Source: CAYZZU01 sp964483105 (GTDB lineage: Bacteria > CG2-30-53-67). Taken from it: a stretch of DNA of 30,693 nt. Below the pieces are notes generated by a model, which was not told the origin of the DNA, made no database searches, and was given only the letters and a program-made list of their open reading frames with translations. The stretch covers positions 1 through 30,693 of the forward strand of contig CAYZZU010000028.1 of NCBI GenBank assembly GCA_964483105.1, given 5' to 3'. Position 1 is the first letter of the stretch, and every line of letters begins with the position of its first letter. Positions 25,516-30,693 of this stretch are shown piece by piece. The position numbers were made by a program, and so were the translations under genes.

Positions 25516-25874
25516 AATTTCCGGTTTTTATGGTGTTTTTTCCTGCATCTATGCGTGATAGACAGCAAGAATGATGCCATATTAGGTAACCTATTGTTTT
25601 ATCATGTTTCCCGTTACCGTTGTTGGGAGATCCGTGAGTGATTCCGTATGAAAGTGTAAGAAAACTTAACAGATTTTTTTAAGATGATCTCTTTTCTTAG
25701 GAAAGTCCTGTAAAAACAGCAGGATAGCATGTGTAAAGGTTTCCGACAGGTTAGGGTGTTTTAAAAAATTATTTTTTGACACTTTTTTCTTGATCTGATA
25801 TTCTGAAAACCAGGCCCGGATCTTAGCGGTTTTCACAGAAGCCGCCATGGTTTCCAGCGGGAAAGGGGTGAACC
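25516..25874. other. AT-rich intergenic region upstream of the DUF4388 gene
   Basis: No gene is seen here. The stretch is clearly AT-richer than the flanking genes, contains an 11-bp palindrome TAGGTAACCTA at 25583-25593, and carries the promoter at 25776-25804. It separates the minus-strand PEP-CTERM gene from the plus-strand gene at 25875. Confidence 0.5.
25776..25804 (+). promoter_or_regulatory. Promoter of the DUF4388-pyrF unit
   Basis: TTGACA (25776-25781) and TATTCT (25799-25804) are separated by 17 bp. The -35 is perfect and the -10 has four of six consensus bases. The start would be near 25811, giving a 64-nt leader that ends with AAGGGGTG before the ATG at 25875. Confidence 0.6.
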
Positions 25875-27227
25875 ATGTCAAATCGGATTGTCTCCCTGGC
25901 CAGGCGGAACAGTATTGAGATTCCTCATCATTTAATGGAGGAGATGTGCCTTCAGGAAGGGGATCGTTTTCTGATTTACAGGGAATCCGGCGTGGTCTAT
26001 CTGAGGAAGGTGGATGATTCCTCCACCATGGAAAAGCAGAAGGAAATGGAGCGGAGGGAGCGGGAAGAATTCCTGGAGGCCGTGGAAAACTGGTTCCTGA
26101 CCCACCTGAAAGGATTTGAAGACCGGATGACATTCCAGGGGAGGCTGGAAAGCATGCCGCTTCCTGAAATCCTGCTTTTCCTGGCCATGTCACGAAAAAC
26201 AGGGCTTTTGATCTTCAGACGGCCGCGGGAGACCAAAAAGGTTTATTTTGAAAAGGGAGAAATCGTGTTTGCCGCGTCTTCGCGTCCGGAAGAGCGCCTC
26301 GGCGATCTTCTCATGGAACAGGGAAAGGTGACGCGGGAACAGTACCGGAAATCCGCCCGGAAGATCCGGCCGGGGAAACGGCAGGGGAAAGTACTGGTAG
26401 AGATGGGTGTGATCACCCCGGAGGAGTTGTGGAAGGTCGTTTGCGCACAGGTTGAATCAATTGTCCACAGCCTGTTCGCCTGGGGGGAGGGCAGTTTCGA
26501 ATTTATCGAAGGAGGGCTTCCCACCGAGGAGAGAATCAAGCTTTCCGTCAGTACTCCCAATCTGATCCTGGAGGGGATGCGAAAGATCCAGGGCCGGAAG
26601 ATATTCGATTCCCACCTCCCGGAGGGGGATCGGGTTCTTTACCGAAATGTCGGGGATCAGGCGTATCTGGACGAAATCGGATTGAGCGGGGAAGAGGAAT
26701 CGCTTCTTTCCCTGATCGAGTCCGGGATGCGCGTGGAGGAGGTCTGCCGGAAGAGCGCGTTCCCGGAAGAAGAGTCGCGGGAGATCCTTTTGCGGCTTCT
26801 TTCGGCAGGTGTGATTCGCAGTTCCAAGGTGAGATCTCCGTACGCCGAGGCTATTCGAATCGAGGATTCGGACAACCTGATCGACCGGATCGAACAGTGC
26901 AACATCATCTTCCGCCTGATCACGGAATTCGTCCGGATGTCAGTCGGAGACCGCGTGCACGTGATCCTGGGCGCCTTCTTCCGTGGGATCGATCATGGAG
27001 AGGATATTCTCTTCGAGAACATTTCCCTGGAACCCGATGGGTCCCTGGACGTCCGGTCACTTCTTGCCAATATTTCCGAATATCTGCCGTGGGAGCGGGA
27101 AGCGATCCTGGAGAAGGGACTCCACACACTCCTCCGGTTCCAGCTTTTCGCTGTGCGGAACAACCTGGGGTCGGAGCAGGAAGGGCAGGTCCTGTCTGCG
27201 CTGAAAGAGATGGAATTCCTGAGATAG
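25875..27227 (+). CDS. AbrB-like N-terminus fused to DUF4388 (PATAN-type) protein
   Basis: This is a 450-residue cytoplasmic protein with no membrane segments. Residues 3-47 (NRIVSLARRNSIEIPHHLME, then LQEGDRFLIYRESGVVYLRK) have the pattern of an AbrB/SpoVT swapped-hairpin domain. A charged helix (50-75) follows. Residues about 83-240 look like DUF4388: FQGRLESMPLPEILLFLAMS, KTGLLIF, VYFEKGEIVFAASS, then LGDLLMEQGKVT and VLVEMGVITPEELW. The remaining C-terminal part is unassigned. DUF4388 proteins are common in deltaproteobacteria and often lie near signalling genes; the biochemical role is unknown. AAGGGGTG precedes the ATG, and pyrF starts 39 bp downstream. Confidence 0.72.
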   Translation: MSNRIVSLARRNSIEIPHHLMEEMCLQEGDRFLIYRESGVVYLRKVDDSSTMEKQKEMERREREEFLEAVENWFLTHLKGFEDRMTFQGRLESMPLPEILLFLAMSRKTGLLIFRRPRETKKVYFEKGEIVFAASSRPEERLGDLLMEQGKVTREQYRKSARKIRPGKRQGKVLVEMGVITPEELWKVVCAQVESIVHSLFAWGEGSFEFIEGGLPTEERIKLSVSTPNLILEGMRKIQGRKIFDSHLPEGDRVLYRNVGDQAYLDEIGLSGEEESLLSLIESGMRVEEVCRKSAFPEEESREILLRLLSAGVIRSSKVRSPYAEAIRIEDSDNLIDRIEQCNIIFRLITEFVRMSVGDRVHVILGAFFRGIDHGEDILFENISLEPDGSLDVRSLLANISEYLPWEREAILEKGLHTLLRFQLFAVRNNLGSEQEGQVLSALKEMEFLR

Positions 27228-27266
27228 CGGGTCGTGCGTGATGCATGCGGAACGTGGAGAAAAGTG

Positions 27267-28010
27267 ATGATCGAAGAGAGAAAGGCCCATCCGGAGGATC
27301 GGCTGATCCTGGCGTTGGACATGGACTCCGAAGAAAAGGCCCTGGAGATGGTCCGGTTCCTGTCCGGTTGGGTGACGACCTTCAAGGTTGGCAGTCAGCT
27401 CTATACGGCATGCGGCCCGGACGTGGTCCGCAGGATTCGGGAAGCAGGCGGTCGGGTCTTCCTGGACCTCAAGTTCCACGATATCCCGAGTACCGTGGCC
27501 AAGGCCGGCATCGAGGCCGCCCGCCTCGGCGTGTTCATGTTCAATGTCCACGTCTCCGGTGGTGGAACCATGATACAGCGGTGCGTCGAGACCGTCTCCG
27601 AGACCTGCGAGCGGGAAGGACTCATCCGGCCTTTTATGATCGGCGTGACCCTCCTGACCAGTATCTGCGAGGAGACCCTCCGGGACGATATCGGCGTGGC
27701 CCGGCCGATCCCCGACCAGGTGGTCCATTTCGCGCGGCTTGCCCGCGAAGAGGGGCTGGACGGCGTCGTGGCTTCGGCGCGGGATGTCCCGCGCATCCGG
27801 GAAGCCTGCGGGAAAGATTTCCTGATCGTCACCCCTGGTATCCGTCCTGCAGGGGCGGCTCTGGACGACCAGAGCCGTGTGGCCACCCCCGCGCATGCCC
27901 TGGAGTACGGTGCGGATTACCTGGTTGTGGGCAGACCGGTCACCGCCGCGCCCGATCCGGGAAAGGAGGTGCGGAGAATCCTGGAAGAAATACGGGGGGT
28001 TACAGGGTAG
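27267..28010 (+). CDS. pyrF: Orotidine 5'-phosphate decarboxylase
   Basis: PyrF converts OMP to UMP, the last step of de novo pyrimidine synthesis. The 247-residue TIM-barrel product begins with RLILALDMDSEEKALEMV. It has the catalytic DxKxxD motif FLDLKFHDIPSTV (about residues 65-77) and ends with FLIVTPGIRPAG and GADYLVVGRPVTAAPDP, which bind the phosphate. Length is normal. The ATG at 27267 has GGAG 7 bp upstream; a GTG at 27234 would add eleven residues with no family similarity. It probably shares the promoter of the preceding gene. Confidence 0.95.
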   Translation: MIEERKAHPEDRLILALDMDSEEKALEMVRFLSGWVTTFKVGSQLYTACGPDVVRRIREAGGRVFLDLKFHDIPSTVAKAGIEAARLGVFMFNVHVSGGGTMIQRCVETVSETCEREGLIRPFMIGVTLLTSICEETLRDDIGVARPIPDQVVHFARLAREEGLDGVVASARDVPRIREACGKDFLIVTPGIRPAGAALDDQSRVATPAHALEYGADYLVVGRPVTAAPDPGKEVRRILEEIRGVTG

Positions 28011-28033
28011 TCCGGTAGATCTGAAAAAATGTT

Positions 28034-28062
28034 TTGACTAATTTTGGTTTTCCGATTACTAT
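28034..28062 (+). promoter_or_regulatory. Promoter of tRNA-Ala
   Basis: TTGACT (28034-28039) and TACTAT (28057-28062) are 17 bp apart, with a T-rich spacer. The start would be near 28069, giving a 5' precursor leader of about 46 nt before the mature tRNA end at 28115. Confidence 0.5.
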
Positions 28063-28114
28063 TTTGCGACTGGTTTTCCAAATTCCCGGTTTTTATTTCC
28101 CAAGTTCTGAAGTT

Positions 28115-28190
28115 GGGGGTGTAGCTCAGTTGGGAGAGCGCAGCGTTCGCAACGCTGAGGTCGTGGGTTCGATCCCCATCACCTCCACCA
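28115..28190 (+). tRNA. tRNA-Ala (anticodon CGC), CCA encoded
   Basis: The 76-nt cloverleaf folds completely. The acceptor GGGGGTG pairs with CACCTCC through the G3-U70 wobble that identifies alanine tRNAs. The D arm is GCTC/GAGC, the anticodon stem CAGCG/CGCTG encloses TTCGCAA with anticodon CGC, and the T arm GTGGG-TTCGATC-CCCAT is normal. CCA at 28188-28190 is encoded. CGC reads GCG codons and is a rarer gene than the UGC and GGC isoacceptors. Confidence 0.95.
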
Positions 28191-28221
28191 TTTTCTTTCG
28201 CAATAGCATTGCGAAAGAAAA
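28191..28221. repeat. 13-bp perfect hairpin directly after tRNA-Ala
   Basis: TTTTCTTTCGCAA (28191-28203) and TTGCGAAAGAAAA (28209-28221) are perfect inverted copies around a 5-nt loop, starting at the first base after the CCA end. There is no 3' T-run, so it is not a textbook terminator, but it could end the tRNA transcript or protect its 3' side. Confidence 0.5.
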
Positions 28222-28230
28222 TGCCGCATC

Positions 28231-28257
28231 ATAGCCCGCAGGGCGACGCCGGGCTAT
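28231..28257. repeat. 8-bp hairpin ATAGCCCG/CGGGCTAT
   Basis: ATAGCCCG (28231-28238) pairs with CGGGCTAT (28250-28257) around an 11-nt loop. It lies between the tRNA hairpin and the AATC microrepeat. It may be a second, weak terminator-like structure, or part of an intergenic repeat. Confidence 0.35.
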
Positions 28258-28285
28258 AATCAATCAATCAATCAATCAATCAATG
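28258..28285 (+). repeat. AATC tetranucleotide microrepeat, six units plus AATG
   Basis: Six exact AATC units occupy 28258-28281, followed by a variant AATG. No gene or promoter overlaps it, so slippage here would not obviously switch any gene. Confidence 0.85.
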
Positions 28286-28308
28286 AAAAATGTCGTGGTT
28301 TATTCATT

Positions 28309-28441
28309 GATGAAGTCGTAAAAAGTCATTTTCCTGATTCCGTTCATGGTTCGACAGGCTCACCACGAACGGAATATCAATGATTTACACCGTTCGCCCT
28401 GAGCGTGTCGAAGGGTCGAACGGACTTTTTACGACACCATC
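28309..28441. repeat. Terminal-inverted-repeat element with two REP-like palindromes
   Basis: Perfect 13-bp terminal inverted repeats, GTCGTAAAAAGTC (28315-28327) and GACTTTTTACGAC (28423-28435), extend outward with mismatches to about 28309 and 28441. Inside lie two imperfect palindromes that both begin CCGTTC and end GAACGG, at 28340-28372 and 28390-28423. Their cores contain TTCGACAGGCTC and GAGCGTGTCGAA, variants of one motif in opposite orientation. The arrangement resembles a REP/BIME or miniature inverted-repeat element; similar GTTCGxxCTGAGCxTGTCGAA palindromes are, from memory, widespread in bacterial intergenic DNA. No transposase is present. Confidence 0.7.
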
Positions 28442-28453
28442 TTCATTGAGGGG

Positions 28454-28502
28454 CTTCATATACATTCATGAATTACTGGTGGTCCTTTATAATGATATGA
28501 AG
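28454..28502. repeat. Imperfect inverted repeat downstream of the helicase gene
   Basis: CTTCATATACATT (28454-28466) pairs with AATGATATGAAG (28491-28502) with a single bulged base. It ends 18 bp before the 3' end of the convergent helicase gene and could form a 3' hairpin in its transcript. No T-run follows. Confidence 0.35.
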
Positions 28503-28519
28503 ATGTGCCCCCCCTGAAC

Positions 28520-29710
28520 TTACGCGCCGACCCGGCATGCGGTCCGGTGGGACGGCCGGGTGGGCACCTTCTCGTTCCGGGTGGGGCGCGCGCCATAGTC
28601 GAAGCCGTCCACGGTGCGACGATCGATCCGGCCGTCGAGGATCCGTTCGATTGCGCGTACCATCTTCCGATCTTTACGGCTGATCAGGGTGAAGGCGTAT
28701 CCGGTCCTGGTCACCCGGCCGGTCCGGCCTATGCGGTGGATATAGGCATCCGTGGTATTGGGGATGTCGTAGTTGATGACGTGCGAGACCCGGCTGACGT
28801 CGATGCCGCGAGCGGCGATATCGGTTGCCACCAGGATTTGGTAGGTGCCCTTACGAAAGCCGTCCAGTGCGGCCTGGCGCCGCGACTGGGAGAGGTTTCC
28901 CTGTAGGGAGGCGGCGGTGTAACCCGCCCTGGCCAGTTGTTCTCCGAGGTGCCGGGCGCGGTGCTTGGTCCGGGTGAAAATCAGCACCGACTTGGTGTCG
29001 GTTTTCCGAAGGAGTTTGAGCAGCAGAGCCGTCTTGAGGTGGGGTTCCACCGGGTAGAGGGCGTGGCTGACAGTGGCCGCGGGGGCCGATATGTCCACCT
29101 GGACCGTAACCGGATCGTGCAGGATCTCCTCGGCCAAGTGCCGGATTTCGCGGGGCATGGTGGCCGAAAAGAGAAGCGTCTGCCGCTCCCGGGGAAGATG
29201 CCTGAGGATCCGCCGGATGTCCGGGAGAAATCCCATGTCGAACATATGGTCGGCCTCGTCCAGTACCAGGACTTCCAGGTGGCTGAGATTCACGGCTCCG
29301 CGGCCGATCAGGTCGAGGAGCCTGCCGGGGCAGGCCACCACGATCTCGGCACCCTGCCGGAGTTTTACCTCCTGGCCGTGAATTCCCACGCCGCCGTACA
29401 CGGTGATGCTGCGGATGCGGGTCTTTCGGCCCAGGCTCCGGACAGCCTCGTGGATCTGCTCGGCCAGTTCTCGGGTGGGCGCGATGATCAGCCCGCGTAC
29501 GGGACCCTGTTTTCCCTGGATCAGGCGGTGCAGCATGGGAAGCAGGAATGCCGCGGTTTTGCCGGTCCCGGTCTGTGCCAGACCCATAACATCCCGGCCG
29601 TTCATGACCTGAGGGATGGCTTGTGCCTGGATCGGCGTGGGGGTAACGAATCCCTGAGCGGTCACGCCGGCAGCGACACGGGGATGTAAATCGAATGCAG
29701 TGAAATTCAT
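28520..29710 (-). CDS. rhlE: DEAD-box RNA helicase, RhlE-type
   Basis: This ATP-dependent RNA helicase has 396 residues. The Q-motif region GFVTPTPIQAQAIP lies at 20-33, Walker A AQTGTGKT at 45-52, PTRELAEQ at 78-85, DEAD at 151-154 and SAT at 182-184. The second RecA-like domain contains LIFTRTKHRARHL, VATDIAARGID and HRIGRTGRVTRTG. The tail is short and basic, as in RhlE-type proteins acting in RNA decay, ribosome assembly or cold adaptation. The ATG at 29710 has AAGGAG just upstream. A complete intrinsic terminator ends only 24 bp before the start codon, so expression must depend on readthrough. The symbol is by family resemblance; DeaD, SrmB or RhlB roles are possible. Confidence 0.93.
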   Translation of the reverse strand: MNFTAFDLHPRVAAGVTAQGFVTPTPIQAQAIPQVMNGRDVMGLAQTGTGKTAAFLLPMLHRLIQGKQGPVRGLIIAPTRELAEQIHEAVRSLGRKTRIRSITVYGGVGIHGQEVKLRQGAEIVVACPGRLLDLIGRGAVNLSHLEVLVLDEADHMFDMGFLPDIRRILRHLPRERQTLLFSATMPREIRHLAEEILHDPVTVQVDISAPAATVSHALYPVEPHLKTALLLKLLRKTDTKSVLIFTRTKHRARHLGEQLARAGYTAASLQGNLSQSRRQAALDGFRKGTYQILVATDIAARGIDVSRVSHVINYDIPNTTDAYIHRIGRTGRVTRTGYAFTLISRKDRKMVRAIERILDGRIDRRTVDGFDYGARPTRNEKVPTRPSHRTACRVGA

Positions 29711-29734
29711 ACTCTCCTTCTTTCTGGTTCCCCT

Positions 29735-29766
29735 AAAAAAAAAGCCCCGGATGCATTCCGGGGCTT
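29735..29766 (-). terminator. Intrinsic terminator inside the helicase leader
   Basis: On the minus strand, AAGCCCCGGA pairs with TCCGGGGCTT (10-bp GC-rich stem, 5-nt loop), followed immediately by nine T residues: a textbook Rho-independent terminator. It lies between the promoter at 29811-29840 and the helicase ribosome site. It would also end transcripts of the upstream minus-strand gene. Confidence 0.85.
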
Positions 29767-29804
29767 ACGATGATTTCGTTTTGTTCCGGGAACCGCGATG
29801 ATTA
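29735..29804 (-). ncRNA. Putative attenuator leader RNA of the DEAD-box helicase
   Basis: Transcription from the promoter at 29811-29840 would give a leader of about 70 nt that ends at the intrinsic terminator. The leader contains TTCCCGGAAC (29784-29793), whose CCCGGA can pair with TCCGGG of the distal terminator arm in competition with the proximal arm, an anti-terminator-like option. I see no leader peptide or known riboswitch, so the trigger is unknown. The call is an inference from element order. Confidence 0.45.
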
Positions 29805-29810
29805 AGCGTG

Positions 29811-29840
29811 ACTATAACAGATCAGGGAAAGCCCTGTCAA
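29811..29840 (-). promoter_or_regulatory. Promoter of the helicase leader
   Basis: On the minus strand, a perfect TTGACA (29835-29840) is followed 18 bp later by TATAGT (29811-29816), five of six consensus bases. The start would be near 29804. It lies in the gap after the hemolysin III gene, so the helicase has its own transcription unit. Confidence 0.65.
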
Positions 29841-29907
29841 GCGGAATTTAGGGTGGACAGCCCCCAATGATTTGAAATGGATTTCCATGCATGGGAAGCC
29901 TCAGAGC

Positions 29908-30525
29908 TCAAACGATATAAAACAACACGGTGAAATAATGGCTGATGCTGCCCAGCAGCACGAACAAATGCCAGATACCGTGGAAATGACGCACTCTTTC
30001 ATCCAGAGCGTAGAAAACGACCCCGCCCGTATAGAAAACTCCTCCCAGCAAAAGCCAGAGAAAGCCCATGGAAGGCAAAGCCCGCAGCAGGGGTTTGAGC
30101 GCCATCAGAATAAGCCAGCCCATGAGAAGATAAATGACCACGGGCAGGATCCGGAGCCCCTTTTGAGGAAGTGAGTCCACCACAATCCCCGAAATCGCCA
30201 GGCCCCAGATGATGCCGAAGAGGGACCAGCCCCAAGCTCCGCGAAGGGTCACCAGGGTGAAAGGGGTATAGGTGCCGGCAATCAGGAGATAGATCGCATG
30301 GTGATCCAGTTTGCGAAAAACATTCTTTGCCTTCCCCCGAAGGCTGTGATAAAGCGTTGAAGAAGTGTAAAGCAGTAAAAGAGTGGCCCCGTATATACTG
30401 AAGCTCACGATCTTCCACGGGTCCCCCTGGCGCGAAGCCGCGACAACCAATACCACCAAACCGGCCAGTGCCGCCGCCGCGCCAATGCCGTGGCTGATAC
30501 TATTAAACCGTTCTTGTTTTTTCAT
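29908..30525 (-). CDS. trhA: Hemolysin III / PAQR family membrane protein
   Basis: This 205-residue protein with about seven transmembrane helices belongs to the hemolysin III (YqfA/TrhA) family, the bacterial branch of PAQR proteins, implicated in membrane lipid and energy homeostasis. The conserved metal-site pattern is present: NSISHGIGA near the N-terminus, TSSTLYHS (about 54-61), LDHHAIYLLIAGTYTPF (about 73-89) and the final HGIWHLFVLLGSISHYF with paired histidines. Length is typical. The ATG at 30525 has AAGG upstream. The symbol follows the family and is not a proven function; despite the name, hemolytic activity should not be assumed. Confidence 0.9.
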   Translation of the reverse strand: MKKQERFNSISHGIGAAAALAGLVVLVVAASRQGDPWKIVSFSIYGATLLLLYTSSTLYHSLRGKAKNVFRKLDHHAIYLLIAGTYTPFTLVTLRGAWGWSLFGIIWGLAISGIVVDSLPQKGLRILPVVIYLLMGWLILMALKPLLRALPSMGFLWLLLGGVFYTGGVVFYALDERVRHFHGIWHLFVLLGSISHYFTVLFYIV

Positions 30526-30537
30526 CCAAGCCGACCT

Positions 30538-30693
30538 TCAAACCCGCAGGCCCGGTTGATCCTTCGGCGTAATAAACGCATCATCGAATCCGCGTCCGTT
30601 TTCTGTCCCGATTCTTCCGTCATTTGCCCTCCCATCACGCTCTGCAACATTTCTTAAACTTCTTTCCACTTCCTCAGGGACACGAGGCCGCCC
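30538..30693 (-). CDS. Possible C-terminus of a gene cut by the window edge
   Basis: A minus-strand frame is open from the window edge to TGA at 30538, giving 51 residues without a start, rich in Arg, Glu and Asp, and ending FITPKDQPGLRV. It stops 12 bp before the hemolysin III start, a spacing expected in an operon. I do not recognise the family. In another frame a 42-residue ORF (30522-30650) overlaps the hemolysin III ATG; only one of the two can be real. Confidence 0.35.
   Translation of the reverse strand, partial: GRPRVPEEVERSLRNVAERDGRANDGRIGTENGRGFDDAFITPKDQPGLRV

Noticed and set aside
27245..28018. 257-residue plus-strand frame overlapping pyrF
   Set aside because: Gly/Arg/Pro-rich out-of-frame shadow caused by high GC; the pyrF frame carries the catalytic motif.
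28034..28234. Small plus-strand ORF over the tRNA
   Set aside because: It runs through the tRNA promoter and a perfect tRNA-Ala cloverleaf, so it is not a gene.
28258..28285. AATC repeat as a CRISPR remnant
   Set aside because: Four-base tandem units without spacers; no cas genes and no repeat-spacer periodicity anywhere in the window.

Overview
The window looks like chromosomal DNA of a Gram-negative, probably anaerobic or facultative bacterium. The multi-cluster RnfB, complete 14-gene complex I operon, PEP-CTERM sorting signal, DUF4388 protein and sigma-54-like promoter together suggest a deltaproteobacterium-like lineage (Desulfobacterota or a neighbour such as Nitrospirota). That placement is an inference from gene content only. 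Coding DNA is fairly GC-rich; intergenic stretches are clearly AT-richer.

Layout. (1) 215-1874, plus strand: rnfA and rnfB, the end of an Rnf ferredoxin:NAD+ oxidoreductase locus, with a good promoter directly before rnfA. (2) 1925-7900, minus strand: a four-gene signalling block. In transcription order it holds a receiver/degenerate-kinase protein, a secreted PstS-like binding protein, a methyl-accepting chemotaxis protein and a second receiver/degenerate-kinase protein paralogous to the first. A sigma-54-type promoter with an upstream palindrome precedes the binding protein. (3) 8114-10177, minus: a DedA-PAP2-LssY_C fusion membrane protein. (4) 10452-25004, plus: nuoA to nuoN in canonical order, all apparently intact, behind a divergent promoter region. 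(5) 25101-25515, minus: a small PEP-CTERM protein whose signal peptide seems to be out of frame by one base. (6) 25875-28010, plus: an AbrB-like/DUF4388 protein and pyrF. (7) 28115-28190: tRNA-Ala(CGC), followed by a 330-bp gene-free stretch with hairpins, an AATC microrepeat and a 13-bp terminal-inverted-repeat element enclosing two REP-like palindromes. (8) 28520-30693, minus: an RhlE-type DEAD-box helicase whose leader contains an intrinsic terminator, a hemolysin III/PAQR membrane protein, and possibly the C-terminus of another gene cut by the window edge.

How the genes work together. Rnf and Nuo are both ion-pumping, NAD(H)-linked membrane complexes, so the window centres on respiratory and ferredoxin energy coupling. 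The signalling block is the least ordinary part. A periplasmic ligand-binding protein is encoded immediately upstream of a chemoreceptor, and both are flanked by two proteins with intact phosphoacceptor receivers but kinase domains that lack the H-box histidine, the N-box asparagine and the glycine-rich G2 motif. The helicase leader (promoter, about 70 nt, terminator, then the ribosome site) looks like an attenuator.
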